A stretch of DNA of 64,000 nt from Saccharothrix sp. ALI-22-I (GCF_001984175.1 NZ_MTQP01000065.1:347127-411126); one strand, 5' to 3'; shown: positions 23,704 to 32,310, counted from the stretch's first letter. The notes: generated by a model not told the origin, from the letters alone. Numbers and translations: made by a program.

Positions 23704-25344
23704 ATGGGCAGGCAGCAGGAAGTTCGCCATTGTCGCTGCGGCACACGACTTGCCCGCGACAACCGAAACTCGCTGTGCCACGCCTGCATGAAGGTCGCGC
23801 GGCAGCTCCAAGCACAGCCCCCAGTGGTGCCCGCCGAGTTCTGGCAGCACCCGACGATGCGGCAGGCGCTCGCCGCCTGTGACATGGGCGCGGTCATCCG
23901 GGCCTTCCGTACCCATCCCTTCCACGGCCGGGGCATTCCCCAAGAGGTTGTCGCGTCGTGGGGCGGCATCTCCCAGGCCAGGCTGAGCCACATCGAGAAC
24001 GGCGAGGAGATCAACAGCCTCAAGAAGCTCATGCGCTGGGCGCATGTCCTGGGCATCCCCAGCGACTTACTGTGGTTTCGGATGCCGAGCGCACCGCCAG
24101 AGCCCGGCGACAAGGCTTCGGCGGTGCGACAGCACCAGGCGACACCGCTGCCCGATGAAGCGCCAGCGAGCCAGGACAAGCACGGGCTCGTGCTGCCAGT
24201 GATGATCAATGGTCGCCCGGTGCTGCTGCCGCTCGATGCGCGAACCGCGACTGCCAGTGGCCTCGACGCCATCCTTGACCAGCTCGGTGAGGCCACCGGG
24301 CAGTCAGGGAACACTGCCGTCACGGCCACCGAATGGGGCGACATGAGTCCACTGAACCGCCGATCGCTGATCAAACACGGCTTGAGCATCTCGACGCTGC
24401 CCGCGCTCGGCCTGCCGGAGAGTCCGCGGCTCGCCGCCGCGCTCGACGACGCGCGTCGATACGTCGACGGCACGGTGGTCGAGTACTTCAGGAACCAACT
24501 GGTGGCGTGCAAGACGGACGACGGCATGGTCGGCACCCACGGGACGCTGCCGGTGGTGCTCGGACTGCTGGGCGCCATCGAGCACCAGGCCCGGGACGTG
24601 AAGACGAACGTCCGCCGGGAGTTGCTGGCGGTGGGTGCCGACGTGGCCGAGTTCGCCGGGTGGCTGTACCGCGACCTACGTGACCTCGCCACGGCGCTCT
24701 ACTGGCACGACCGCGCCATCGAGTGGGCACAGGAAGCCGGCGACATGCCGATGCAGGGCTACGTCCTGGTCAAGAAGGCACAGCTCGCCTACGACGAGCG
24801 CGATCCCATGCGGATGCTGACGCTGAGCCAGGCTGCCCAGCACCCGTCATTTGATCTGCCCAAGCGGGTCAAGGCCGAGGCGGTGCAGCAGGAAGCGCGG
24901 GCCGACGCCATGCTAGGAGCCTCCATCGACGCCGTCGAGCGCAAGCTGGATGAAGCGCGACGGCTGCTCACCGAAGCCGAAGATCGGCCTGATGAACGCG
25001 GCCTGGGGGCGCACTACGGCGCACCGCTCCTGACCATGCAGGCCGCCATCTGCCAAACCGAAGCGGGGCAGCCCCGCCGCGCAGTCGCCCTCTACGAACG
25101 CACGCTCACCGAGCAGAACTTCTCGCCGCGGGACTACGGGTTCTTCCTGTCGTGGATGGCCGCATCGCTGGCGCTGGCCGGTGAACCGGATCAAGCCGCT
25201 GTCACCGGCGTGGCGTCGGCCCGCCGTGCCAAGGACGCCAACTCACAGCGAACCAAACGCGAGCTGGTCCGGGTACTCCATGTCCTCAAGCCCTGGCGGA
25301 ACCGGCCGGCCGTACGGGGCCTGCACGAAGCCGTTCACGGCTAA
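23704..25344 (+). CDS. XRE-family regulator with N-terminal zinc ribbon and TPR region
   Basis: The protein has 546 aa. The ATG at 23704 is taken, with GGGGA about 9 nt upstream; GTG 23668 is an open alternative. Residues 10-28 form a CxC-x12-CxxC zinc ribbon (HCRCGTRL, SLCHAC). Residues ~45-115 form a helix-turn-helix of the XRE type (GRGIPQEVVASWGGISQARLSHIENG). Residues ~250-546 are helical repeats of the TPR type (AGWLYRDLRDLATALYWHDRAIEWAQEAG and similar). Regulators of this build often stand beside actinomycete natural-product operons and may sense a peptide or small molecule through the TPR part. It diverges from the lanthipeptide operon and is its most likely local regulator. Confidence 0.8.
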   Translation: MGRQQEVRHCRCGTRLARDNRNSLCHACMKVARQLQAQPPVVPAEFWQHPTMRQALAACDMGAVIRAFRTHPFHGRGIPQEVVASWGGISQARLSHIENGEEINSLKKLMRWAHVLGIPSDLLWFRMPSAPPEPGDKASAVRQHQATPLPDEAPASQDKHGLVLPVMINGRPVLLPLDARTATASGLDAILDQLGEATGQSGNTAVTATEWGDMSPLNRRSLIKHGLSISTLPALGLPESPRLAAALDDARRYVDGTVVEYFRNQLVACKTDDGMVGTHGTLPVVLGLLGAIEHQARDVKTNVRRELLAVGADVAEFAGWLYRDLRDLATALYWHDRAIEWAQEAGDMPMQGYVLVKKAQLAYDERDPMRMLTLSQAAQHPSFDLPKRVKAEAVQQEARADAMLGASIDAVERKLDEARRLLTEAEDRPDERGLGAHYGAPLLTMQAAICQTEAGQPRRAVALYERTLTEQNFSPRDYGFFLSWMAASLALAGEPDQAAVTGVASARRAKDANSQRTKRELVRVLHVLKPWRNRPAVRGLHEAVHG

Positions 25345-25347
25345 TAG

Positions 25348-26172
25348 CTAACGGTGCGTCGTCACCCACTGCGTCACGGCGGCGATGACGGACGCCTGCC
25401 ACTGCTGGCTCTGCGGGTCGGCGTACTCGGGATCATCATGGACGGCGAACCCGTGTTGGGCGCCCTCCAACTCGATCAGCTGATGTTCGCAGGTCAGTTG
25501 GCTGTCGGCTGCCCGTGACGACTCGACGGGGATGAAGGTGTCCTCGGTGCCGTGGACGATGAGCGTCGGGGCGGCGACATCCCCCAGGGTCGCCCGCGGC
25601 TGAAGCCAGAACACCTCGTTGAGCATCGGCCGGCCGAGCTTGAACGTCGGCGAGTGGCCGACGAAGCCCTGTTCGAGCAGTTGCTGCCCGGCCTTCTCGC
25701 TGATCTGACCACCTTCCCAAGCCCGCTTCTCGTCCACGAACCGCTTCTTGTAGTCGATCAGCGGGTTGAACAAGACCAGCCTGGACACCTCGGCGGGCAT
25801 CTTGGCCGCGTAGTACGCCGCCACGCCGCCCGAGAAGCTGGCCGCCACCAAGCTCACTGACGACAGTTCGGCCAGCCCGCGCAGGTGGTCGAGTCCCGAG
25901 CGGATGACGTTGAGCATCGAGGACAAGGTCAGGTCCTCCTGACGCCCTTCGCTCGTGCCGTGGCCAGGGAGGTCGAAGCGCAGGGAGGTGACACCGGCTC
26001 CAGCCAGTCCGTCAGCCAGCCGGGTGAAGAAGCCGCCCTCTTCCCGCGTCACGCCGGCCCCGTGTACCAGCAGCACGGCATGCGACGGCGCGCTGGCGGG
26101 CGAGGTAAGGGTGCCAGCGAGGTGCAAACCATCGAGCGTGCGGACAGTGGCGCTCGTGCTCCGAGGCTGCAT
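25348..26172 (-). CDS. Alpha/beta hydrolase (serine hydrolase S33-like)
   Basis: The protein has 274 aa. The fold is clear: oxyanion-hole segment LLVHGAGVTREEGG, LRFDLPGHGTSEG, nucleophile elbow VAASFSGGVAAYY (serine in AxSxG form rather than GxSxG), the acid in LIVHGTEDTFIP and the histidine in GAQHGFAV. The triad Ser-Asp-His is therefore intact. There is no signal peptide, so it is probably a cytoplasmic esterase or peptidase-like enzyme; substrate unknown. It ends 3 bp from the XRE regulator stop, convergent with it. It sits between the lanthipeptide locus and the integrase, and whether it takes part in peptide processing is unknown. Confidence 0.8.
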   Translation of the reverse strand: MQPRSTSATVRTLDGLHLAGTLTSPASAPSHAVLLVHGAGVTREEGGFFTRLADGLAGAGVTSLRFDLPGHGTSEGRQEDLTLSSMLNVIRSGLDHLRGLAELSSVSLVAASFSGGVAAYYAAKMPAEVSRLVLFNPLIDYKKRFVDEKRAWEGGQISEKAGQQLLEQGFVGHSPTFKLGRPMLNEVFWLQPRATLGDVAAPTLIVHGTEDTFIPVESSRAADSQLTCEHQLIELEGAQHGFAVHDDPEYADPQSQQWQASVIAAVTQWVTTHR

Positions 26173-26298
26173 CTACGGCTCCAACTCGTCGGCTGCACCA
26201 TCCATGATCCCGAGCCGGTGTATGCACAGCAACATCGAGAGCCTGATGCCCGCCTACTCGTCGAGATGCGCCGATGAACGCTCGGCGAGCCGGAGTAA

Positions 26299-27741
26299 CT
26301 AGCGGACTTCGGCGACTCGCCAGTCGAACGTCGTGCGCTCGACTGCCGCGAGCAAGCGGTCCTCACGGCTGTCCCAGCGGGTCAGACGCCGGTCCGATGG
26401 GCCGAGTTCGATGCGTTCGAAGAGGGTCTTCGCGATGGATCGGCGGCCGGCGAGCGACAGCGCTTCCCAGCGCGGCGCACCGACATCGACCGTGAAACGG
26501 CCGTCACCCAGCAACTCCAGGCCCGCCGCGCAGGTGGTCAGTTCCGCAACGCGTCGCTGTGCGGCTTCCAGTTGCGGCTGAACCGCGTGCTCCAGGGCTG
26601 CCAGCGCAACGGCTGAGATGCCGTTCGGCGACGCGAACGACGCCCTGGCCTCGTCGAGCCGGGCTTGTAGGCGCGAGACCTCAGCCTGTGCTTCGGACGC
26701 CTCACCGTCCGGTGGCACGAACAGCCCTCGGGCATCAGGGCGGGAGAGGCGCTTGAGGATGACGTCGGTGACGATGTCGTCGAGATCGTCCACGCGCACC
26801 GAGACGCAGGTGTCGTGGAAGCACCGGTAGCGGGCAGGGCGTTGCTTGCCCTCCGGTGCGACGTTGAGCGGCAGACCGCACGGGGCGCTGGCGATGTAGC
26901 TGAGGAAGTGCTTCATCGAGGCAGGTGCCGACCTCTTCCGGTCGGGGGCGGTGAGGACCGCTACCGCTCGGTGGAAGGTGGCTTCGTCGATGATGGGCTT
27001 CCAGTTGGCCGGGAACAGCTCTCCGTTGTGGCGGCGCATCCCGATGTACCGCGGGTGGGTGGCGATCGTCTTCACCGCCACGGACGACCACGGCTTGCCC
27101 TTTGGCCCGAGGAAGCGGGAGTTCAGGTCTTCGACGATGTGCTTCAGGGGCTCCTCGGCGGCGCACCGCGTGATGATCTCGCGAGCGATGTCGGCCCGTT
27201 CGTCGGGAACGTCGACGTAGAGCCTGCGGTCGGTCTGGTCGTACCGGCGGGTGTAGCCGTAGCCAGGGCGACCGTGGGACTTGCCGGCGAGCGCTGCGCC
27301 GGCGATGCCACGGCGGACCACAAGGGACTTCTGCTCAGAGTCGAAGCCCGCCTCGACACCGTCGTCCATCAACGTGCGCCAGTCCCGTGGAACCCTTGCG
27401 TCGTAAGTACGTGAGTGCGCCGTCGCGTGGATCAGCACGCCACGCTCCCGGCACAGGTCCACGAACTCCGCCCAACTCGACACCGTGCGGTCGCCGCGGG
27501 AGAGGTCCCACATCACCACGACGTCGAGTCGGCCCGCCTTCACGTCCGCGACGAGCTTCCCCCAGTCTGAACGCTTCTTCTTCCCGAAGCGCGACGCCGA
27601 GACGTAGTCCGAGTACCGCTCGACGGTCTCCCATCCGTGCTCGCCGCACGCCGCCTCGTTGACGCGATGTTGGTCTACGACAGGGGAGGCGTTGCCTGCG
27701 GACTGACGTCCGTACGAGCCTGCATGGGAACGGCCGGTCAT
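26299..27741 (-). CDS. Large serine recombinase (element integrase)
   Basis: The protein has 480 aa. The N-terminal resolvase domain has the catalytic S14 in GSYGRQSAGN (YxRxS), then RLDVVVMWDLSRGDR with the conserved arginines. The recombinase domain follows at ~150-260 (GKSHGRPGYGYTRR, TIATHPRYIGMRRHNGELF). A zinc ribbon-like part around 290-330 (CGLPLN, YRCFHDTC) and a coiled-coil segment (SEAQAEVSRLQARLDEARASF) complete the typical large serine integrase, and all catalytic residues are kept. Such enzymes integrate by recombining attP with a short attB. The gene reads away from the chromosomal junction at 27742-27763, placing the attachment site just beside its start. It is the best candidate for mobility of the whole element. 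Confidence 0.9.
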   Translation of the reverse strand: MTGRSHAGSYGRQSAGNASPVVDQHRVNEAACGEHGWETVERYSDYVSASRFGKKKRSDWGKLVADVKAGRLDVVVMWDLSRGDRTVSSWAEFVDLCRERGVLIHATAHSRTYDARVPRDWRTLMDDGVEAGFDSEQKSLVVRRGIAGAALAGKSHGRPGYGYTRRYDQTDRRLYVDVPDERADIAREIITRCAAEEPLKHIVEDLNSRFLGPKGKPWSSVAVKTIATHPRYIGMRRHNGELFPANWKPIIDEATFHRAVAVLTAPDRKRSAPASMKHFLSYIASAPCGLPLNVAPEGKQRPARYRCFHDTCVSVRVDDLDDIVTDVILKRLSRPDARGLFVPPDGEASEAQAEVSRLQARLDEARASFASPNGISAVALAALEHAVQPQLEAAQRRVAELTTCAAGLELLGDGRFTVDVGAPRWEALSLAGRRSIAKTLFERIELGPSDRRLTRWDSREDRLLAAVERTTFDWRVAEVR

Positions 27742-27763
27742 AGTGTTACTGTAACTGCGGTAC
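27742..27763. other. Likely right attachment site of the element
   Basis: Only 22 bp separate the integrase start from the stop of a small chromosomal-looking gene. The junction should lie here or in the last codons of that gene. No core repeat could be identified because the left end is outside the window. Confidence 0.4.
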
Positions 27764-27883
27764 TCAGTAATCCAACGTCGTGTGCCACTCGTAGTGCGAT
27801 ACCGCGAGCAGGCGCAACAGCACGAACATCACTGCGGCACCGGTGACGAGGACGGTGTCCGCGTGGGGCTTTTCGGTGGTCAC
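27764..27883 (-). CDS. Small single-pass membrane protein next to ndk
   Basis: This 39-aa protein is read from GTG 27881-27883. It has a hydrophilic N-terminus (MTTEKPHADT), one hydrophobic helix (VLVTGAAVMFVLLRLLAVS) and a short tail ending at the element junction. The composition is that of a real membrane peptide, and I believe similar small proteins occur beside ndk in related genomes, but that is from memory. No ribosome site is visible, so it may be leaderless. Its last codons may have been replaced when the element integrated. Confidence 0.5.
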   Translation of the reverse strand: MTTEKPHADTVLVTGAAVMFVLLRLLAVSHYEWHTTLDY

Positions 27884-27955
27884 GGGGGGCACTATCGCAC
27901 CTGCGGCTACCCTTGACCCAGTCGCACAATCCCGTACGAAGGAGTACTGACCGCC

Positions 27956-28366
27956 GTGAGCGAGCGCACCCTGGTCCTGGTCAAGCCCGACGGCGTCAGC
28001 CGCGGCCTGGTCGGCGAGGTCATCTCCCGCATCGAGCGCAAGGGCCTCACGCTGGCCGCCCTCGAACTGCGCACCGTGGACCGCGCGACCGCCGAGCAGC
28101 ACTACGCCGAGCACGACGGCAAGAGCTTCTACAACGACCTGGTGGAGTTCATCACCGGTGGTCCGCTGGTCGCGCTGGTCGTGGAGGGCAGCCGGGCGAT
28201 CTCGGCGTTCCGCCAGCTGGCCGGCGGCACCGACCCGGTCGACAAGGCCACGCCGGGCACGATCCGGGGCGATTTCGGCCTGGAGGTCCAGTTCAACCTG
28301 GTGCACGGCTCGGACTCGCCGGAGTCCGCCGAGCGCGAGATCAAGCTCTGGTTCCCGAACCTCTGA
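27956..28366 (+). CDS. ndk: Nucleoside-diphosphate kinase
   Basis: The 136-aa protein matches the family length exactly. It transfers the gamma-phosphate between nucleoside tri- and diphosphates through a phosphohistidine, the histidine of NLVHGSDSPESAEREI. Other signatures are TLVLVKPDGVSRGLVGEVISRIE at the start and the Kpn-loop region RQLAGGTDPVDKATPGTIRGDF. The start GTG (VSERTLV) has GAAGGAG about 11 nt upstream. It is the first clear core gene right of the mobile element and is followed by a strong terminator. In actinobacteria ndk commonly precedes rne, as it does here with many genes between. Confidence 0.97.
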   Translation: MSERTLVLVKPDGVSRGLVGEVISRIERKGLTLAALELRTVDRATAEQHYAEHDGKSFYNDLVEFITGGPLVALVVEGSRAISAFRQLAGGTDPVDKATPGTIRGDFGLEVQFNLVHGSDSPESAEREIKLWFPNL

Positions 28367-28377
28367 GCTGCCACCCC

Positions 28378-28413
28378 CGAACGGCCCGGAACCGTGTGGT
28401 TCCGGGCCGTTCG
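28378..28413. terminator. Strong terminator after ndk
   Basis: CGAACGGCCCGGAACC and GGTTCCGGGCCGTTCG form a perfect 16-bp stem with a GTGT loop, 11 bp past the ndk stop. It can serve the convergent GtrA gene as well. Confidence 0.85.
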
Positions 28414-28432
28414 TCGTGACGGGCGGAAAAGC

Positions 28433-28945
28433 CTAGGAGCGCTGGGCGGCCGAGGCCGGGATCAGGGTCTGGTTCGCGAACCTCTGAGCGGCGCCCGACC
28501 AGCGGCCCGGTGTGAACCCGAGGCGCTGCGTCCGACGACCGCCGGCGAAGACCCACAGGCGCAGGGCGGCGAACCGGACCAGCCCGCCGATCACGCTCAT
28601 CGCCAGCAGCACGGCCGACTCCTGGTCCACGGTCGGCGTCACGACCAGCGACGCGACCAGGTACAACCCCAGCGAACTGGACGTGCAGGCCCACAGCCCG
28701 CTGATCACGTTCTGCGTGAGCATCCGGCCGCCGGCGGCGGCGTGCGCGCCGCCGAAGGTGAACCGGCGGTGCAGTTCGGAACCCGCCACTGTGGTCACCG
28801 TGACAGCCACCACGTTCGCGGTCATCGCGGGCATCCACCCGCGCAGCGCCGCGTAGATGGCGATGCTGGCGAGCGTGGACACCGCTCCGACCGAAGCGAA
28901 CTTCGCCGCTTGTCCGAGGAGTCCGTCCTTGCCCGTCAGCATCAT
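28433..28945 (-). CDS. GtrA-family membrane protein
   Basis: The protein has 170 aa with four predicted membrane segments: FASVGAVSTLASIAIYAAL, TANVVAVTVTTVAGSELHRR, SSSLGLYLVASLVV and VLLAMSVIGGLVRFAALRLWVFA. The family's typical features are FASVGAxST near the start and the NxxxxHRRFTF-like block between helices 2 and 3 (here SELHRRFTFG). GtrA proteins are thought to flip lipid-linked sugars used in cell-envelope glycosylation. The start has two neighbouring ATGs (28945, 28942), and the upstream one is used. There is no glycosyltransferase gene alongside, so the sugar is unknown. Confidence 0.85.
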   Translation of the reverse strand: MMLTGKDGLLGQAAKFASVGAVSTLASIAIYAALRGWMPAMTANVVAVTVTTVAGSELHRRFTFGGAHAAAGGRMLTQNVISGLWACTSSSLGLYLVASLVVTPTVDQESAVLLAMSVIGGLVRFAALRLWVFAGGRRTQRLGFTPGRWSGAAQRFANQTLIPASAAQRS

Positions 28946-29076
28946 GGTCAGAGTCTGATCTGTGAGGGTCGCTCAGCCCTGTGCGTTTCCTGTGTACGGG
29001 CTGTGAGCCTCGTCGTGGAGCGGTGATCCGCGGCACAGGCATGGTCGACAAGGCCGCAGCCAGCACGAATCGTGGC

Positions 29077-29655
29077 CTAGGAGCGCCGCGGCGACGAGCC
29101 CAGGCCGCCCGCGGCCGAGCCGTGCAGCACGACGCCCTCGCGGTGGCCGAGCGGGAGGTACATGCGGACGTCGTCGAACCGCATGTCGCCCACCGCGATC
29201 ACGTTCGGCAGCCGGCCCCACTCGCGGAACCCCAGGCGTTCGTACAGCTGGATCGCGCCGTGGTTGTTGCCGCGCACGCCGAGCGTCAGCATCTCCAACC
29301 CGGCCGCACGGGCGTGTTCGATCACCGCGCGCACCAACCGCGAACCCAACCCCAGCCCGCGCGCCGCCGGGTGCGACGTCACCCGCCGCACCTCGGCCAT
29401 GTGCCCGAACACCTCGCTGTCGGACCGCCGCCACGTCGCCGTGCCGCGCAGCACACCGTCCACCCGCGCCACGACGAGCGCGCCGTCCTGCGGTGAGCCG
29501 AGCACGCGGTCCAGCCACGCGTCGGTCTCCGCACGCCCCGGCGGGGTCAGCCAGCCGATCGCGCCGCCGGCGGCCACCACCGCGTGCAGCACCTCGTGCA
29601 CCTCGGCCCGCAACTGTTCATCGGCCACCGTTGGCCAGATCAGGTCGATCTTCAC
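29077..29655 (-). CDS. GNAT-family N-acetyltransferase
   Basis: The protein has 192 aa. The acetyl-CoA binding motif is VTSHPAARGLGLGSRLVRAVIEHAR (R/Q-x-x-G-x-G/A pattern), followed by MLTLGVRGNNHGAIQLYERLGF, which is motif B of the fold. The N-terminal ~70 residues provide the substrate side (RGTATWRRSDSEVFG). The substrate is not predictable. The C-terminal ~25 residues are Gly/Ser-rich and probably disordered. It diverges from the ABC exporter operon, with 56 bp between the two starts, which is short for two promoters. No other gene is seen in 28946-29076. Confidence 0.85.
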   Translation of the reverse strand: MKIDLIWPTVADEQLRAEVHEVLHAVVAAGGAIGWLTPPGRAETDAWLDRVLGSPQDGALVVARVDGVLRGTATWRRSDSEVFGHMAEVRRVTSHPAARGLGLGSRLVRAVIEHARAAGLEMLTLGVRGNNHGAIQLYERLGFREWGRLPNVIAVGDMRFDDVRMYLPLGHREGVVLHGSAAGGLGSSPRRS

Positions 29656-29711
29656 GGAGCCACCCTAAAACCGCTCCGGGAATGTCGGGCCCCGCCGCTA
29701 ACGTGACGGTC

Positions 29712-30632
29712 GTGACCTCCACCCTCGTCCACGCCAAGGGCCTGACCAAGCACTTCGGCTCGTTCGAAGCCGTCCGGGGCATCGACGTCGAGGTCAGCAA
29801 GGGAGAGGCGTTCGGCTTCCTCGGCCCCAACGGCGCGGGCAAGTCGTCCACCATGCGGATGGTCGCCTGCGTGTCCCCGCGCACCGGCGGCGAGCTGCGC
29901 GTGCTCGGCATGGACCCGGACGTGGACGGCCCGAAGATCCGCGCCCGCCTGGGCGTGGTGCCGCAACAGGACAACCTGGACACCGAGCTGACCGTCCGGC
30001 AGAACCTCCAGGTCTACGGCCGCTACTTCGGCCTGTCCCGGTCGGCGGTGCGCGAGCGGGCGGTGGAGCTGATGGAGTTCGCCCAGCTCACCGACCGGGC
30101 CGACGCCGAGGTGGAGCCGCTGTCGGGCGGCATGAAACGGCGGCTCACCATCGCCCGCTCCCTGGTCAACGACCCGGACCTGCTGCTGCTCGACGAACCG
30201 ACCACGGGCCTGGACCCGCAGGCCCGCCACCTGCTGTGGGACCGGCTGTTCCGGCTCAAGCAGTCCGGCGTCACGCTCATCATCACCACCCACTACATGG
30301 ACGAGGCCGAGCAGCTGTGCGACCGGCTGGTGGTGATGGACGGCGGCCGGATCGCGGCCGAGGGCTCACCGTCCGAGCTGATCCGCCGCTACTCGACCAG
30401 GGAAGTGCTGGAGCTGCGCTTCCCGCCGGGCGAGCAGAGCGCCGCCGAGGTGCGTGACCTGGCCGAACGGGTCGAGGTGCTGCCCGACCGGGTGCTGCTC
30501 TACACCGCGGACGGCGAGGCGGCGTTGTCCGCGGCCCACGCGCGGGGCGTGCGGCCGGTGTCCAGCCTGGTGCGCCGCGGCACGTTGGAGGACGTGTTCC
30601 TGCGCCTGACCGGCCGGACGTTGGTGGACTGA
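29712..30632 (+). CDS. ABC-2 exporter ATP-binding protein
   Basis: The protein has 306 aa. It has Walker A GPNGAGKSS, Q-loop VVPQQDNL, signature LSGGMKRRL, Walker B LLLLDEPTTGLD and switch histidine ITTHYMDEAE, all intact, in the order of DrrA/NodI-like ATPases of ABC-2 exporters. A C-terminal ~80-residue region (EVLELRFPPGE...TLEDVFLRLTGRTL) is the usual DrrA-type tail. Start GTG 29712 (VTSTLVHAKGL) is preferred; GTG 29703 is three codons earlier. It is followed by two permease genes with 1- and 4-nt overlaps, forming one operon. The exported substrate is not known, and drug or lipid export is typical for the group. Confidence 0.93.
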   Translation: MTSTLVHAKGLTKHFGSFEAVRGIDVEVSKGEAFGFLGPNGAGKSSTMRMVACVSPRTGGELRVLGMDPDVDGPKIRARLGVVPQQDNLDTELTVRQNLQVYGRYFGLSRSAVRERAVELMEFAQLTDRADAEVEPLSGGMKRRLTIARSLVNDPDLLLLDEPTTGLDPQARHLLWDRLFRLKQSGVTLIITTHYMDEAEQLCDRLVVMDGGRIAAEGSPSELIRRYSTREVLELRFPPGEQSAAEVRDLAERVEVLPDRVLLYTADGEAALSAAHARGVRPVSSLVRRGTLEDVFLRLTGRTLVD

Positions 30633-31420
30633 TGAACGTGCACGTCCTCGGCCCGTTCCGCGCCGCGCTGGTCGCGGTGGAGGGCCACTGGACCTGGTAC
30701 CGCCGCAACTGGCGGGCCACGGTCATCTCCAACTTCCTCCAGCCGGTGCTGTTCCTGCTGGCCATGGGCGTCGGGTTCGGCTCCCAGGTGCAGGCGGGCG
30801 AGGCCACCGGCGGCCACCCGTACGTGGTGTTCCTGGCACCGGCGCTGCTGGTGATCACCGCCGTGCAGAACGCCGTGTTCGAGTCCACCTGGGCGGTGTT
30901 CTCGGCGTTCAAGTGGCAGCGGTCGTACCAGGGGGTGGTGTCCACTCCGATCACCCCCGCCCAGGTCCTCTACGGCCAGCTGCTGTGGATCGCGTTGCGC
31001 CTGGCCGCCGGCACCGCGGTGTTCCTCGGCATCGCCGTCGCGCTCGGCGCGATCACCAACCCGTCGGCGGTGCTGGCCGTGCCGTTCGCGGTGCTCGCCG
31101 GCATGGCGTTCACCGCGCCCGTGGTCGCCTTCACCGCGACCAGGGAGAAACCGGACTCGTTCAACGTGATCTTCCGCTTCCTGGTGATGCCGATGACCCT
31201 GTTCACCGGCGGGTTCTTCCCGATGAGCCAACTACCGGACTGGCTGCACCCGCTGGCCTGGGTCACGCCCGTCTGGCACGGCATCGAACTCGCCCGCGGC
31301 GTCACGTTCGGCACCCTGCGCCTGCTACCCGCCGCGGGCCACGTCGCCTACCTGTCCGCCCTGGTCGTGCTCGGCATCGTCCTGGGTCGCCGCTACTTCC
31401 ACCGGAGGTTGGCTGTATGA
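30632..31420 (+). CDS. ABC-2 exporter permease 1
   Basis: This 262-aa membrane protein has six predicted helices: NFLQPVLFLLAMGVGFG, YVVFLAPALLVITAVQ, WIALRLAAGTAVFLGIAV, VLAVPFAVLAGMAF, FRFLVMPMTLFTGGFFPMSQLPDWLHPLAWV and VAYLSALVVLGIVLG. The fifth segment contains the ABC-2 family signature (MTLFTGGFFPMxxLPxWL). It shares its first base with the ATPase stop (TGATG), and its stop overlaps the next permease start (ATGA). With two distinct permeases the transporter is probably a heterodimer paired with ATPase dimers. Confidence 0.92.
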   Translation: MNVHVLGPFRAALVAVEGHWTWYRRNWRATVISNFLQPVLFLLAMGVGFGSQVQAGEATGGHPYVVFLAPALLVITAVQNAVFESTWAVFSAFKWQRSYQGVVSTPITPAQVLYGQLLWIALRLAAGTAVFLGIAVALGAITNPSAVLAVPFAVLAGMAFTAPVVAFTATREKPDSFNVIFRFLVMPMTLFTGGFFPMSQLPDWLHPLAWVTPVWHGIELARGVTFGTLRLLPAAGHVAYLSALVVLGIVLGRRYFHRRLAV

Positions 31421-32310
31421 CCCGCGAGTCCTCCACGCAGGCGTCGCGAAACGACGGCCCGGACACCGACGGCCTGGACACCGCGAACCCGCCGGCCGCG
31501 CCGAAGAGCAGTAACGGCCTGCTGTTCCGGATCATCCCGCCCGGCCTGTACGCGGGCCGTTCGCACGTCCTGGTCGAACGCTCCTACCTGGTCAGCAAGC
31601 GCGCCTGGATGTCGGTGATCTCCGGCTTCTTCGAGCCGCTGTTCTTCCTGCTCTCCCTCGGCTTCGGCTTCGGGCAACTGGTCACCACCGTCGAGGGCCC
31701 CGGCGGGCCGATGCCCTACGCCGCGTTCGTGGCGCCCGCGCTGCTGGCGGCGTCGGCGATGAACGGCGCGGTGTTCGAGGCGACGTTCAACCTGTTCTTC
31801 AAGTTCAAGTACGCCAAGGTGTACGACGCGGTGCTGGCCACCCCGATGGGCCCAGTCGACATCGCGCTCGGCGAGGCCGCGTGGTGCCTGATCCGTGGCG
31901 GCCTGTACTCGGGCGGGTTCATCGTGGTCATGCTCGGCTTCGGGCTGATCAGCTCGCCGTGGGCGCTGCTGGCGCTGCCGGTGTGCCTGCTGGTCGCGCT
32001 GGCGTTCGCGGCGGCCGGCATGGCCGCGGCCACGTTCATGCGGTCGTGGCACGACTTCGACCTGGTGCAGCTGGCCGTGATGCCGCTGTTCCTGTTCTCG
32101 ACCACCTTCTACCCGCTGTCGGTCTACCCGGGCTGGCTCCAGACCGTGGTCCAGTGCACGCCGCTGTACCACGCGATCGAGCTGATGAGAGCGCTGACCA
32201 CGGGTTACGTCGGCTGGGGCGCGCTGGGCCACGTCGTGTACTTCGTCGTGATGGCGGCCATCGGAGTGGTTGTCGCGGCTCGGAGGCTCGGCAAGTTGCT
32301 GCTCACCTGA
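31417..32310 (+). CDS. ABC-2 exporter permease 2
   Basis: The protein has 297 aa. An N-terminal cytoplasmic extension of ~55 residues (Asp/Ser-rich) precedes six helices similar to those of permease 1 (FFEPLFFLLSLGFGFGQLV, AAFVAPALLAASAMNGAVFE, LYSGGFIVVMLGFGLI, LLALPVCLLVALAFAAAGMAA, MPLFLFSTTFYPLSVYPGWLQTVVQ, GHVVYFVVMAAIGVVVAARRL). The FLFSTTFYPLSxYPGWL block is the ABC-2 signature. The start at ATG 31417 overlaps the previous stop. It is the third gene of the exporter operon. Confidence 0.92.
   Translation: MTRESSTQASRNDGPDTDGLDTANPPAAPKSSNGLLFRIIPPGLYAGRSHVLVERSYLVSKRAWMSVISGFFEPLFFLLSLGFGFGQLVTTVEGPGGPMPYAAFVAPALLAASAMNGAVFEATFNLFFKFKYAKVYDAVLATPMGPVDIALGEAAWCLIRGGLYSGGFIVVMLGFGLISSPWALLALPVCLLVALAFAAAGMAAATFMRSWHDFDLVQLAVMPLFLFSTTFYPLSVYPGWLQTVVQCTPLYHAIELMRALTTGYVGWGALGHVVYFVVMAAIGVVVAARRLGKLLLT

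Larger units (their letters stand above)
1..27763. mobile_element. Right-hand part of an integrative/mobilisable element
   Basis: This stretch holds a broken FtsK-type transfer ATPase, an excisionase-like protein, a DUF3987-type ATPase, MobC, a relaxase and, at its right edge, a large serine integrase. No core gene lies inside, and ndk starts just beyond. Serine integrases normally sit beside their attachment site, so the right end is placed between the integrase start (27741) and the small gene at 27764. The left end lies outside the window. Cargo includes candidate defence genes, a lanthipeptide operon and a metallopeptidase. Clear GC drops at about 3030-5820 and 14270-16020 suggest cargo from several sources. 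It may be two elements in tandem rather than one. Confidence 0.65.

Noticed and set aside
27913..27940. TTGACC plus TACGAA as the ndk promoter
   Set aside because: The -10 lacks the final T and spacing is 16 bp; too weak to annotate.
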